From: an uncultured Bacteroidales bacterium
GTDB taxonomy: Bacteria; Bacteroidota; Bacteroidia; Bacteroidales; FEN-979
Length of the DNA: 64,000 bases
Assembly: GCA_903877385.1 (NCBI GenBank)
Contig: CAIRDP010000027.1
Coordinates: 186,001 to 250,000, forward strand
Direction: 5' to 3'
The position numbers were made by a program, and so were the translations under genes. This document shows positions 25,214-34,642 of the stretch, in pieces. The notes beneath the pieces are model-generated. The model had not been told where the DNA came from. It did no database searches and was given only the letters and a program-made list of their open reading frames with translations. Each line of letters begins with the position of its first letter. Within the stretch, counting starts at the first letter, position 1.

Positions 25214-26446
25214 ATGAAAACTCTGCGTATTTTTTCACTTGCCTTTGCAGTCCTGGCATTTTCCTCCTGTTCCAAAAAGCATGTCGACTGTGTGCCTTAT
25301 TCAGGCGGGGTCATCCAGTCAAACCTGCAGTCAATGCTTGACAAGCTGTTGTCGGATTATAAAACAAAATACCCCTGGTACCCGGGCGGGCTTGCCATGA
25401 AAGTCATTTCAAAATCAGGATCATGGTTCGTTTCGTCGGGGATGGCAGCAGGGACTAACAGCCAGGTCCATTTCAGGGCGGCCAGCAACACAAAAACATT
25501 CACTTCAACAGCCATTCTCCTGCTTTTACAACAGGGGAAATTAAACCTCGATGCAAAGATCACCGATACTATCCCCGGAACATCCTTAACCTATGTTCCA
25601 ATAGACGCCGATTATGCAATCCCATACCGCGACAGGATCACGATAAGGCAGCTCCTTCAGCACAAAGCAGGGGTCTTCGATGTTTCCAACTCTACTATCC
25701 CTGATACAGTCACAGCAGATGTGCCTTACAAGGGACAGGATTATATTAGCTGGGTTGAGTCTTCCGATTCCACTCATACCTTTACATTTGATGAAATGGT
25801 GGGGGTAGATGCGGTATGCAGGCTTTTCTATTTCAGGCCCGGCACAGGATATCATTATTCGAACACAGGATACTCCATACTCGGCAAGATCATAGAGCGT
25901 GTTTCAGGCATGTCGTACAGGGATTTTATACAAACTCAGATCTTCGCACCCATGAATTTAACCCAGTCTTCGATGCCGGTTGAAGGAACCGATCAGCAGA
26001 TTCCTCCCCCCTTTGCCAGGGGATATACATACTCTCCAGGGGTCAAAGAGACTACGCTCTCCAATATGTCGGCCAATGTTGCAGAAGGCACCCTTATAAC
26101 CACTCCTGATGAACTAAGCAGGTTCCTTCGCCTTCTGTTACGGGGCGAAGGGGTTTTGAACACTTACACGGTGAACAGCATCATGCTTGAGCCCATGAAT
26201 CCTCCCGACACGGTTACTTCATACAGCTGCGGCATCATGTATACGACAAATCTCGGTTACGGGCATAACGGGGCACATGAGGGGTACCTTTCACGAATGG
26301 TTACCGACCCTGAAGTTGATTTTACTGCAGTTGTATTTACCAATGCATGGAACCTGTCGACCGGAAATATGAACGGTATTATCGAGCAGTTGACATCGCT
26401 GCTCGACAATGCCTGTTATAAAGCAAAATATATAGTTCAAAAATAA
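25214..26446 (+). CDS. Beta-lactamase-fold serine hydrolase, lipoprotein
   Basis: 410 residues. The lipoprotein signal ends FSSC (Cys19). The class C beta-lactamase/DD-peptidase fold shows Ser91-x-x-Lys94 (ASNTKTFTS), Tyr-Ser-Asn in HYSNTGYS (about 213-218), and a HNGAHEGY motif in place of KTG. Such proteins include esterases, D-aminopeptidases and penicillin-binding-like enzymes; real beta-lactamase activity is not implied. It is probably on the periplasmic face of a membrane, co-transcribed with the GH92 gene. Confidence 0.85.
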   Translation: MKTLRIFSLAFAVLAFSSCSKKHVDCVPYSGGVIQSNLQSMLDKLLSDYKTKYPWYPGGLAMKVISKSGSWFVSSGMAAGTNSQVHFRAASNTKTFTSTAILLLLQQGKLNLDAKITDTIPGTSLTYVPIDADYAIPYRDRITIRQLLQHKAGVFDVSNSTIPDTVTADVPYKGQDYISWVESSDSTHTFTFDEMVGVDAVCRLFYFRPGTGYHYSNTGYSILGKIIERVSGMSYRDFIQTQIFAPMNLTQSSMPVEGTDQQIPPPFARGYTYSPGVKETTLSNMSANVAEGTLITTPDELSRFLRLLLRGEGVLNTYTVNSIMLEPMNPPDTVTSYSCGIMYTTNLGYGHNGAHEGYLSRMVTDPEVDFTAVVFTNAWNLSTGNMNGIIEQLTSLLDNACYKAKYIVQK

Positions 26447-26455
26447 GCATGCAAA

Positions 26456-27604
26456 CTATTTCAGGATTGTAATGGATCCGTGGTGCACATCATCCCCATA
26501 CAGACCGTGGCCGTTGAAAATAAAAAAATAGGTTCCGTCGGGTAGTTTTGAATCGCTCCAGGTGCTGTTTACATAGTTGGTTGTATGGAACACCCTCCTG
26601 CCCCATCGGTCAAAGATCCACAGTTCATTGCTTATATAAACATCGCTCAAAACGATCGTCTTGCCTGTTTTATCTGAGGTTTTTTCCTGGAAGGTCAGTA
26701 CGCTGTTATCCTGGCTGGAAGTCATGGCATTGGGGATGAACAAGTTGATTATCTTTACGGTAAGGGTATCCTGTAAGGTTGTGTCGCAGCCATTTTTATC
26801 CCGGAAGCGCATCTGGGTTACCATGGAACCGGTACGGTCATACGTATAGGTAACCGGGTTCACATTGGATGTTGTAACGGTGCTGTCGACATTATAATAC
26901 ATATACCATTTCCAGTTGGTCATGTATTGCCTTGCAGTATCGTTAAACTGCAGGGTGGCTGTGGGGTTGGTGAGAAAAATCGTATTGGTGTCGGTTGTAA
27001 TCGGGGTAATCGTATACCTGACCTTGGGCAATTTAAGCACGTCCACAAAATATATGCTGTCGATGCTGCAGCCCAGGGAATCGGTTACAGTAAGCCGGTG
27101 CTTGCCCGGGCAGATGCCGAAACAAAGGGTATCCTGGCTGTGCCCCCCATGCCAGTTGTACTGGTATGGCGGATATAGTTTGAAGGGAGTCCCTCCTGAA
27201 GCAATCGCTTTGAACTGCCCTTTGCACTGAAGGGGACAGGCCAGTGCATTATACCGCCTCAGGGTATCCAGTTTCATTGCAGGATGCATCTTAAGTATCA
27301 CAATATTGCTGGTATCGGTCATGGCCAGCTTGCTCGCTATACAGCGGTATTGGCCGGTGTCGGATGGTTTTGAGTGAGGGAAAAGAAGCAGGGCCGAATC
27401 AGCCCCGGGTATATCTATCCCGTTCTTCTGCCAGCGGTAGCTCACCCCTGAAGTATCGGTGCCGCTGATGTTTGCCGTATATCCGACGCTGTCAAGGTAA
27501 CACCAGGTAAGCGTGCCTGTAGGGGTAACAGTCACTTTCAACTGGGCCATGGAAACCAGGGAAGAAAACAAAAACAAGAGCAAAACCAGTCGTTTCATCC
27601 GCAT
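26456..27604 (-). CDS. Secreted Ig-like protein with T9SS type B sorting domain
   Basis: 382 residues. A signal peptide (MRMKRLVLLLFLFSSLVSMA) is followed by an Ig-like domain (about 25-105: YRWQKNGIDIPGADSALLLF, DTGQYRCIA) and a linker region. The C-terminal gliding-motility-associated (CHU_C) domain (about 290-382) contains VYISNELWIFDRWGRRVFHT and PDGTYFFIFNG. The CHU_C domain directs type IX secretion and surface attachment in Bacteroidota. It probably acts as an adhesin. It converges with the serine hydrolase. Confidence 0.88.
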   Translation of the reverse strand: MRMKRLVLLLFLFSSLVSMAQLKVTVTPTGTLTWCYLDSVGYTANISGTDTSGVSYRWQKNGIDIPGADSALLLFPHSKPSDTGQYRCIASKLAMTDTSNIVILKMHPAMKLDTLRRYNALACPLQCKGQFKAIASGGTPFKLYPPYQYNWHGGHSQDTLCFGICPGKHRLTVTDSLGCSIDSIYFVDVLKLPKVRYTITPITTDTNTIFLTNPTATLQFNDTARQYMTNWKWYMYYNVDSTVTTSNVNPVTYTYDRTGSMVTQMRFRDKNGCDTTLQDTLTVKIINLFIPNAMTSSQDNSVLTFQEKTSDKTGKTIVLSDVYISNELWIFDRWGRRVFHTTNYVNSTWSDSKLPDGTYFFIFNGHGLYGDDVHHGSITILK

Positions 27605-27664
27605 CAGAAATCAGCTGCTAAATTAAGAATTTAAACGAAATTTTTATGGAAATATTACAGTTGC

Positions 27665-27795
27665 GGGGATGGGCGCCGCACGCCGATGAGGGATAAGGCA
27701 ACGCTGCGCGTTGCCAATGAGGGATGATGGCGCTGCGCGCCGATGCGGGATGAGGGATGAAGGATTCAAATCTTCATTTGTACATGGTACATTGT
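27665..27795. repeat. Tandem hairpin units with GATGAGGGAT linkers plus GTACAT repeat
   Basis: Two clear hairpins with a TGC loop, GGCAACGC-TGC-GCGTTGCC (27697-27715) and GGCGC-TGC-GCGCC (27729-27741), are separated by (G/A)ATGAGGGAT linkers. A third, imperfect GC-rich unit precedes them at about 27671-27684. The array ends with GATGCGGGATGAGGGATGAA (27742-27761). It is followed by TTTGTACATGGTACATTGTA (27777-27796), matching the GTACAT repeat inside the dnaE-type gene. The array lies between two minus-strand genes, downstream of the CoA-binding protein. There is no T-run and no open frame. Confidence 0.75.
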
Positions 27796-27798
27796 ACA

Positions 27799-28164
27799 TT
27801 AAAACAGGTGGTTCGAAAGCATGATGAGCGTACAGGCATGGGTAACATATATACCGGCATCGCGGAGTTTCTTTTCAAATTCAACATTCTGGGTGCCGGG
27901 GTTGAAAATAACTCGTTTGGGATGAAGGCGGATGATGTAATCGTAGTATAAAGCCTGGTTTTTTGGTCCGACGTACATCGTTACCGTATGAATCCCGTCG
28001 AAATCCGTTCCGGGGCGTTCTATCTTCACCCCGTCAATCTCCCCTTCCCTAAGGCCTACCGCCAGAACAGGGAACTCGTACTTAAGCAGCTTTTTCACTG
28101 CAAGATACGAATACCGTTCGGGGTTCGTGCTGGCCCCCAGTACCAATGTTTTTTTATGATGCAA
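27799..28164 (-). CDS. CoA-binding (YccU-type) domain protein
   Basis: 121 residues, a single Rossmann-like CoA_binding_2 domain. Starting TLVLGASTNPERYSYLAVKK, it continues through FPVLAVGLREGEIDGVKI and PKRVIFNPGTQN to a C-terminal HACTLIMLS. The start appears to be TTG at 28164: no ATG lies in frame before the conserved first strand, and the -7 element TAATTTTG is 22-29 bases upstream (minus strand, 28186-28193). Related proteins bind CoA or nucleotide ligands, but the physiological role is unknown. It diverges from clpB. Confidence 0.85.
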   Translation of the reverse strand: MHHKKTLVLGASTNPERYSYLAVKKLLKYEFPVLAVGLREGEIDGVKIERPGTDFDGIHTVTMYVGPKNQALYYDYIIRLHPKRVIFNPGTQNVEFEKKLRDAGIYVTHACTLIMLSNHLF

Positions 28165-28209
28165 GACCTGTATAATATGCTGTTACAAAATTAACAAATC
28201 CTGAGAAAC

Positions 28210-28238
28210 TGGCAGTCTTTTTATTAACATTTCTGCCA
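28210..28238 (+). promoter_or_regulatory. Inverted repeat upstream of clpB (candidate heat-shock operator)
   Basis: TGGCAG (28210-28215) and CTGCCA (28233-28238) form a perfect 6-base inverted repeat with a 17-base A/T-rich spacer, about 70-95 bases upstream of clpB. It could be an operator for a stress regulator. No cognate protein is encoded nearby. Confidence 0.4.
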
Positions 28239-28305
28239 AATATGCAGATTTTGTTATATGGCAAGGGAGTTGTGTAATAATGAATAGTGAAAGGAGAAAA
28301 AAACA

Positions 28306-30897
28306 ATGAACTTTAACAATTTCACATTAAAAGCACAGGAAGCTGTGCAAAAGGCACAGGAAATAGCCAATGCAATGCAAAGTCCTGCAATCGAAACAGA
28401 TCATCTTCTCAAGGCAATGTTAAATGTAGATGAGAATGTTTTGCCCTGGCTGTTCAAAAAACTCAATGTCAATTCAGGCATTTTGACCAAAGCCCTGGAC
28501 AAGATGGTTGAATCCCATCCCAAGGTCACAGGAGGTGAGATCTACCTGTCGAATGAAGCCAACAAGGCGCTGCAAAAGGCCACCGCCATGATGCAGGAGA
28601 TGAAGGATGAATTCGTTTCCATAGAGCATATGATGCTGGGAATACTGGTAGCCGGAGATGCAACATCAAGGCTGCTTAAAGACTCGGGGGTAACAGAAAA
28701 GGAACTCAAATCCGCCATCAAACAATTAAGACAAGGCAGTACGGTGAACAGCCAGCATGCCGAGGAGAACTACAACGCACTCAACCGTTATGCCCGCAAC
28801 CTCAATGAATTGGCCAGGGACGGCAAACTGGACCCGGTTATTGGCAGGGACGAAGAAATCCGCCGTATACTTCAGATATTAACAAGGCGGACCAAGAACA
28901 ACCCCATACTCATAGGCGAACCCGGTGTTGGAAAGACTGCCATAGCCGAAGGCCTGGCCCACCGGATCATAGATGGGGACGTGCCCGAGAACCTGAAGAG
29001 CAAACAGATCTATTCGCTCGACATGGGCTCCCTGATGGCTGGGGCCAAGTACCGGGGAGAGTTCGAAGAAAGGTTGAAGTCGGTAGTCAAGGAAGTCATC
29101 AATGCCAACGGGGAGATCATCCTCTTTATTGATGAGATACACACTCTTGTCGGGGCCGGGGCAACCGAAGGGGCCATGGATGCCGCCAACATACTGAAGC
29201 CTGCGTTGGCTCGGGGCGAATTAAGGGCTATTGGTGCCACAACCCTCAAGGAATACCAGAAATATTTCGAGAAAGACAAAGCGCTTGAGCGAAGGTTCCA
29301 GACTGTTATGGTGAACGAACCCTCAACCCTGGATGCCATTTCTATTTTACGCGGGCTCAAGGAGAAATACGAATCCCACCATAAGGTAAGGATCAAGGAT
29401 GAAGCCATTATAGCTGCGGTGGAGCTTTCTCAGAGATACATCAGCGAACGTTTCCTTCCCGACAAGGCTATCGACCTCATCGACGAGGCCGCATCCAAGC
29501 TCAGGCTCGAAATCAATTCATTGCCCGAAGAACTTGAGATCATAGAGCGCAGGATCAGGCAGCTGGAGATCGAGCGCGAAGCCATAAAACGTGAAAACGA
29601 TGCCGGCAGGCTTAAAAGCCTGAGCGAAGAGATCGCCAACCTCAGCGATGAGCGCAACCAGCTCAGGTCCAAATGGCAGGCCGAGAAAGAGATCGCCGAG
29701 CATATTCAGACCAATAAAAAGGAGATTGAAAACCTCAAACTGGAGGCTGAGCAGGCCAACCGCAGCGGGAACCTGGGGCTGGTGGCCGAGATAAGGTATG
29801 GCAGGATACCTAAGGCCGAAAAAGAGATAGTGGAATTCAAAGCCAGGTTACAGGAGATCCAAAAGGACTCCCCTATGGTGAACGAAGAGATCGGCGCCGA
29901 GGAAATTGCCGATATTGTTAGCCGCTGGACAGGCATTCCCGTTAGCCGAATGCTTCAGAGCGAACGGCAGAAACTGCTGAACCTCGAGACCGAGCTGCAT
30001 ATGCGCGTCGTGGGACAGGAACAGGCTATTACCGCCGTGAGCGATGCCATCAGGCGAAGCCGTGCTGGATTACAGGATACAAAACGCCCGATCGGTTCTT
30101 TCATTTTCCTTGGAACCACTGGCGTGGGTAAGACCGAGCTTGCAAAGGCCCTGGCCGAGATGCTGTTCAATAACGAAAACAGTATGGTAAGGATTGACAT
30201 GAGCGAATACCAGGAAAGGCATACCGTTTCAAGACTTGTTGGCGCTCCCCCGGGTTATGTGGGCTATGAAGAGAGCGGACAGCTCACCGAAGCAGTCCGG
30301 CGTAAGCCTTACAGCGTGGTTCTTCTCGACGAGATCGAGAAAGCCCATCCCGATGTGTTCAATATCCTGCTGCAAGTGCTCGACGACGGCCGGCTTACCG
30401 ATAATAAAGGCCGAACGGTCGATTTCAAGAATACCATCATCATCATGACTTCAAACATAGGATCCCACATCATACAGGAGAACCTTGAAAAAGTCAACGA
30501 CAAGAACCGTGACGAACTGCTCAACCGCACCCGTGAACAGGTGTTCGATCTGCTGAAGAAAACCATAAGACCCGAATTCCTCAACCGCATCGACGAGATC
30601 ATCATGTTTGAACCCCTGTCGCTCAGCCAGATAAGGAAAGTGGTTGAATTGCAGCTGAGCCATGTGCAGGGGATGCTCGAGAAGAATGAGATCATGCTTA
30701 AATTCAGCCCCAAAGCCGTGGATCTCATCGCCACTTTGGGTTTCGACCCCCAGTACGGTGCACGCCCTATCAAGCGTGTCATTCAAAGAGAAGTGCTTAA
30801 CGAACTGTCGAAAATGATATTATCAGGCAAGGTCGATAAAGCTGCGGCTATTCTTCTGGACGCCCGGGATGGAAAACTTATTTTCAAAAATGAATAA
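28306..30897 (+). CDS. clpB: ATP-dependent disaggregase ClpB
   Basis: 863 residues. The Clp N-domain (about 1-145) is followed by AAA+ domain 1 with Walker A GEPGVGKT (about 203), the long M-domain coiled coil (about 400-525) that marks ClpB rather than ClpA or ClpC, and AAA+ domain 2 with [13 protein letters not shown] (about 602). It works with DnaK to pull apart aggregated proteins in the cytoplasm. Unusually for this window it has a good Shine-Dalgarno, AAGGAG at 28291-28296, nine bases from the ATG, and an upstream inverted repeat (28210-28238) that may mediate heat-shock control. It is a single-gene unit. Confidence 0.97.
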   Translation: MNFNNFTLKAQEAVQKAQEIANAMQSPAIETDHLLKAMLNVDENVLPWLFKKLNVNSGILTKALDKMVESHPKVTGGEIYLSNEANKALQKATAMMQEMKDEFVSIEHMMLGILVAGDATSRLLKDSGVTEKELKSAIKQLRQGSTVNSQHAEENYNALNRYARNLNELARDGKLDPVIGRDEEIRRILQILTRRTKNNPILIGEPGVGKTAIAEGLAHRIIDGDVPENLKSKQIYSLDMGSLMAGAKYRGEFEERLKSVVKEVINANGEIILFIDEIHTLVGAGATEGAMDAANILKPALARGELRAIGATTLKEYQKYFEKDKALERRFQTVMVNEPSTLDAISILRGLKEKYESHHKVRIKDEAIIAAVELSQRYISERFLPDKAIDLIDEAASKLRLEINSLPEELEIIERRIRQLEIEREAIKRENDAGRLKSLSEEIANLSDERNQLRSKWQAEKEIAEHIQTNKKEIENLKLEAEQANRSGNLGLVAEIRYGRIPKAEKEIVEFKARLQEIQKDSPMVNEEIGAEEIADIVSRWTGIPVSRMLQSERQKLLNLETELHMRVVGQEQAITAVSDAIRRSRAGLQDTKRPIGSFIFLGTTGVGKTELAKALAEMLFNNENSMVRIDMSEYQERHTVSRLVGAPPGYVGYEESGQLTEAVRRKPYSVVLLDEIEKAHPDVFNILLQVLDDGRLTDNKGRTVDFKNTIIIMTSNIGSHIIQENLEKVNDKNRDELLNRTREQVFDLLKKTIRPEFLNRIDEIIMFEPLSLSQIRKVVELQLSHVQGMLEKNEIMLKFSPKAVDLIATLGFDPQYGARPIKRVIQREVLNELSKMILSGKVDKAAAILLDARDGKLIFKNE

Positions 30898-30947
30898 TGG
30901 ATTTTTTCTAACTTGCGCGCTTTTAGAACAAATTCATTTCCCGGCAT

Positions 30948-31877
30948 ATGAAAATTATCACCACTGCCATCCTTTTGGGTGTCACTCTTCTTGTTGTCCC
31001 ATTATTCAGCTACTTTTTCGGTACAGCCCTGGGCCCGTCTGAATGGAAAGCATTGCACACACTGATAATCATAGTTTCTATCGCCATCGCGTACTCTTTT
31101 ATTGCCGGCGAACTGACCAACAACAACAGCCAGGTAGACAAACTCTGGAGCCTTCTCCCAATTGCCTATGCCTGGGTTGTTGCGGCATACGGTGATTTCA
31201 CTCCGAGGCTGGCAGTGATGAGCCTGCTTGTCAGCCTCTGGGGGTTGAGACTAACAGTCAATTTTGCAATGAAAGGTGCCTCCAACTGGCGTTTCTGGGC
31301 AGGGGAAGAAGACTATCGCTGGCTGGTTCTGCGTAAAAAACCCGAGTTTAATCCGCGATGGAAATGGACATTGTTCAACCTGTTCTTTATCTCAGGCTAC
31401 CAGCTCGTGCTCATCCTGCTGTTTACTTTGCCAACAATTGTAGCTCTTCAGAATAATTCAGTGCCATTGGGGGTTTTCGATTACATTGCTGCCTTACTCA
31501 TGTTCTTCTTTATTGGCTTTGAAACAGTTGCCGACATACAGCAGTGGAATTTCCAAAGTAAAAAACATGCAATGATTAAATCCGGAGAAAAACTTCAGGG
31601 TGACTACAAAAAAGGCTTCCTTGATAAAGGCCTTTGGGCCCTGTGCCGCCATCCTAATTATTTTGCCGAGCAGTCCATCTGGCTGTGTTTTTACCTTTTC
31701 AGTGTAGCTGCGGGCGGCTCATGGTTTAACTGGAGTATCGCCGGCTGCCTTCTCCTGATTGTTCTTTTCCAGGGCAGCTCCGGTTTCAGCGAAGAGATCA
31801 GCGCCGGCAAATATCCTGAATATGAGGGATACCGGAGAAGAGTCCCACGTTTTCTCCCGTTCAGGTTTAAACTATAA
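30948..31877 (+). CDS. DUF1295 membrane protein (steroid 5-alpha-reductase-like)
   Basis: 309 residues with about seven hydrophobic helices. The conserved DUF1295 elements are NNNSQVDKLWSLLPIAYAWV, SLWGLRLTVNFA, RFWAGEEDYRW, and the C-terminal LDKGLWALCRHPNYFAEQ and PEYEGYRRRVPRFLPF. The RHPNYF signature is that of the steroid 5-alpha-reductase/isoprenylcysteine methyltransferase fold, whose members act on lipid substrates using NADPH or SAM. The reaction here is unknown. It follows clpB by 50 bases, with a TAACTTGCG near-consensus promoter between them. Confidence 0.85.
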   Translation: MKIITTAILLGVTLLVVPLFSYFFGTALGPSEWKALHTLIIIVSIAIAYSFIAGELTNNNSQVDKLWSLLPIAYAWVVAAYGDFTPRLAVMSLLVSLWGLRLTVNFAMKGASNWRFWAGEEDYRWLVLRKKPEFNPRWKWTLFNLFFISGYQLVLILLFTLPTIVALQNNSVPLGVFDYIAALLMFFFIGFETVADIQQWNFQSKKHAMIKSGEKLQGDYKKGFLDKGLWALCRHPNYFAEQSIWLCFYLFSVAAGGSWFNWSIAGCLLLIVLFQGSSGFSEEISAGKYPEYEGYRRRVPRFLPFRFKL

Positions 31878-31897
31878 TCATCATTAAATACCTGCAT

Positions 31898-32563
31898 ATG
31901 AAAACTATCATTGCATTTCTTTTAACGGCAGGTCTAATGCTTGCATGTTTCTCTGATGCTTTTTCCCAACCGGAATCGATTAAAAGAGATTTTGGTATAA
32001 GTGCCGGAGGATTTACGAACTTTCCTGTCAACCAGAATTACCTGAAGGAGGGAATCAGCGCGGTTTATCTTTCCCCGTATATCCAGGTTGGCAGGCATGA
32101 ATTTTCGGCAGGTATTGTTTATCCATTGGCTACCCAGGGCTTGTTCCACACTGAGAACAACATCAATCCCCGCCCGGGCGCTATTGCAGGCTACAAATTT
32201 TATGTATCTAACGAGTATTACAGGGAGAACCTTTACATCCATTATTCTTTTCAGTATTTGAGATACAAAGGGGGATATGATATCTCTGCAGGTAACGGTC
32301 AGCCTGTTGAACATTATACCGAAACCGATATGTACATCAATAACGTGATCGGCCTGGGATATAACCTGTATTTTGATATGGAAGGAAGGTTTGGCCTGTA
32401 TTATACCCTGGACTATGTGATATCTCAGACGGGCTATCATCTCTCAGGCCCAAATACACAAGGTACGGGTTTGTGGACAACACAATACCTTTGGAACAGG
32501 ATGAGCACGCATGTTGGTTTTATTTTCAAACTGACTTCATTGAAGAAGAAAGTTAAGAAGTAA
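31898..32563 (+). CDS. Hypothetical outer-membrane beta-barrel protein
   Basis: 221 residues. A signal peptide (MKTIIAFLLTAGLMLACFSD, cleavage near AFSQ) is followed by alternating aromatic/polar strands (for example AVYLSPYIQVGRHEFSAGIV, YREN-LYIHYSFQYLR, NNVIGLGYNLYF, FGLYYTLDYV). The last strand, THVGFIFKLTSL, carries a short basic tail. This is the look of a small outer-membrane barrel (OMP_b-brl type), but no family is recognised. It starts 20 bases after the DUF1295 gene and may share its transcript. Confidence 0.7.
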   Translation: MKTIIAFLLTAGLMLACFSDAFSQPESIKRDFGISAGGFTNFPVNQNYLKEGISAVYLSPYIQVGRHEFSAGIVYPLATQGLFHTENNINPRPGAIAGYKFYVSNEYYRENLYIHYSFQYLRYKGGYDISAGNGQPVEHYTETDMYINNVIGLGYNLYFDMEGRFGLYYTLDYVISQTGYHLSGPNTQGTGLWTTQYLWNRMSTHVGFIFKLTSLKKKVKK

Positions 32564-32705
32564 GGCAATTCAAGCTTGAAATTAAATTTTCATTTTATTT
32601 ACTGCGGATGTCGGAGAAGGCTGGCCCTGCCTGCATGATGAATCCGGGAAAACTCGCTAAATTAGCAGCCTCAAAATATAAAACGAACCTAAAAGCTGTT
32701 ATACC

Positions 32706-33905
32706 ATGAAATTAGTTTATTCCTTACTGTTAGCATTACTTGTTACCGGAACCACAATGGGTCAATGGACTGCGCAATCCTCAGGCACTAATAAAAGCCT
32801 TCATTCCGTATTTTTCACCGATTTAAACAAGGGGTATGCTGTTGGTGATTCGGGAATAGTCCTGAAAACAATTAACGGAGGCACTTCCTGGACTACTCAC
32901 TATGATGCTTCGGGCAGTTACCTGCAAAAAGTTCAGTTCGTAAATGCCGATACGGGTTATGCCGTGGGCGGAAGCGGTTTGTATCTGAAAACCACTAATG
33001 GCGGCCAGACCTGGTCATCCCAGTATTTATTCAACATGAACTATAACCTGTTCTGCGTGAATTTTGTGGACATCTCAACAGGATATATTTCTGGCTCCAC
33101 CGGTCTGATTGCCAAAACCACAGACGGGGGCACGACCTGGACCGTTCAAACAACCAATTCCACCAATTCACTGCTTTCCGTTGCCTTCACCACACCTGCA
33201 ACAGGCATTGCCGTTGGATGGGCAGGTACGGTACTTACGACTTCCGACGGAGGCACTACATGGGTCACCCAGACTTCGGGAACCCCGTTTCATCTCGCTT
33301 CTATATTCTTTACCGATAGTTTGACCGCTTATGCGGCAGGCTACCGCGGTACCGTCATAAAAACAACCGACGGAGGGAGTACCTGGACAACTTTGAATAC
33401 GGGCACTACACAGAACATCTACCAAATATTTTTCAACAACATGACTACCGCTTACGTGGTTGGACAGAAAAACAATGCCGCCGAATCGCTGATCCTGAAG
33501 ACAGAAGATTCCGGTACCGACTGGACGGTTCAGAGCCCCGGAAGTACCTTGGCACTTCAGGGTGTTCATTTCCCGGCAATTGGCTTTGGTTATATAGTCG
33601 GTGACTCGGGCCTGATTCTGAAAACCACAAACGGAGGTGCGGTCGGCATCAGCAATACAGTGGCTGGAAACGTAAATTACAAGATATTTCCAAACCCGGT
33701 TAAAGGCCGGTTTACTATTGAATTCCCCGAATTCTCAGGAACTGCGACACTGTCGATAGTGAATTCCGATGGTAAAGAAATGCTCAGCCTCCAGGTCTCA
33801 GAACAGAAAGTGCAAGTCGACTTCAGCGGCAAGCCTTCAGGCAACTATTATTTCAGGCTTACCAGCGATAAAACAACCGTCACCGGCAAACTGCTCAAAG
33901 AATAA
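32706..33905 (+). CDS. YCF48-like repeat protein with T9SS type A sorting domain
   Basis: 399 residues. A signal peptide (MKLVYSLLLALLVTGTTMGQ) is followed by about six YCF48/BNR-type beta-propeller blades (about 20-310), each with the pattern VFFTDLNKGYAVGDSGIVLK and TxGGTSW. The C-terminal T9SS domain (about 325-399) has YKIFPNPVKGRFTIEF, GNYYFRLTSD and the terminal KLLKE. It is predicted to be exported by the type IX system and attached to the surface. Such propellers bind proteins or glycans. Partner unknown. Confidence 0.9.
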   Translation: MKLVYSLLLALLVTGTTMGQWTAQSSGTNKSLHSVFFTDLNKGYAVGDSGIVLKTINGGTSWTTHYDASGSYLQKVQFVNADTGYAVGGSGLYLKTTNGGQTWSSQYLFNMNYNLFCVNFVDISTGYISGSTGLIAKTTDGGTTWTVQTTNSTNSLLSVAFTTPATGIAVGWAGTVLTTSDGGTTWVTQTSGTPFHLASIFFTDSLTAYAAGYRGTVIKTTDGGSTWTTLNTGTTQNIYQIFFNNMTTAYVVGQKNNAAESLILKTEDSGTDWTVQSPGSTLALQGVHFPAIGFGYIVGDSGLILKTTNGGAVGISNTVAGNVNYKIFPNPVKGRFTIEFPEFSGTATLSIVNSDGKEMLSLQVSEQKVQVDFSGKPSGNYYFRLTSDKTTVTGKLLKE

Positions 33906-33958
33906 TTTACCGTAGTTCCGGGTTTGCCGAGCTTAACACGTTTGCCGTTAACACTGCA

Positions 33959-34642
33959 TTACGACCCGAACCTGTAACCTATACCCGACTCGGTATTGAA
34001 AAGTACAGGGTGGGCGGGATCGTCCTCAAGTTTTCTCCTTAGCTGGGCCATAAAGACCCTGAGGTATTGGGTTTGTTCAGTATAGGCAATACCCCAAACC
34101 TCTTTAAGAATATACTGGTGGGTAAGCACCCTGCCTTCATTTTTTACCATCAGGGCAAACAGCTTATACTCGGTTGAAGTAAGCTTCACCAGGGCCCCGC
34201 CTTTTCTTACAGTATGATTGACGAGGTCAATGACAATTTCTCCAAATTGAAGTACAGGGTCCTCCTTTTCTTCCCCCTGATGACGCATGGCCACTCGTAT
34301 CCTTGCCAGTAACTCTCCCGTTCTGAAAGGCTTTGTGAGATAATCGTTTGCCCCTTTATCCAGAGCTCTTACTATGTCGTCTTCGGAATTCCTGACCGAA
34401 AGGATGATCACCGGTTTATCCATCCATTCTCTTAAGCGTTGCAATATTTCAAGACCGTCGGCATCGGGTAGCCCGAGGTCAAGAATCACAAGATCAGGAT
34501 TGACAGAGGCTGCCAGGCTTATCCCTTCTTTTCCTGTGGATGCTTCCGCCACACGGTACCCGTTCGCCGTCAAAGTTATTTCGAGCAAGCGCCTGATCTG
34601 CAACTCATCATCAACGACCAGAATGGTTCCCTGGTTTATCAT
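33959..34642 (-). CDS. kdpE: OmpR-family response regulator KdpE
   Basis: 227 residues. The receiver domain (about 5-118) has the phosphoacceptor Asp in LVILDLGLPDADGLE (about 56) and the KPF switch motif at about 107. The C-terminal winged-helix DNA-binding domain carries YLRVFMAQLRRKLEDDP. It overlaps kdpD by four bases. Phosphorylated KdpE would activate kdpABC when potassium is limiting. Its position as last gene of the operon fits autoregulation. Confidence 0.93.
   Translation of the reverse strand: MINQGTILVVDDELQIRRLLEITLTANGYRVAEASTGKEGISLAASVNPDLVILDLGLPDADGLEILQRLREWMDKPVIILSVRNSEDDIVRALDKGANDYLTKPFRTGELLARIRVAMRHQGEEKEDPVLQFGEIVIDLVNHTVRKGGALVKLTSTEYKLFALMVKNEGRVLTHQYILKEVWGIAYTEQTQYLRVFMAQLRRKLEDDPAHPVLFNTESGIGYRFGS

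Noticed and set aside
19587-27795. CRISPR array at the palindromic repeats
   Set aside because: Repeats are 10-24 bases, overlapping and self-complementary, with no unique spacers and no cas genes.
28259-28275. Possible sigma-54 promoter TGGCAAGGGAGTTGTG before clpB
   Set aside because: The -12 element is GT instead of GC and no sigma-54 activator is nearby.
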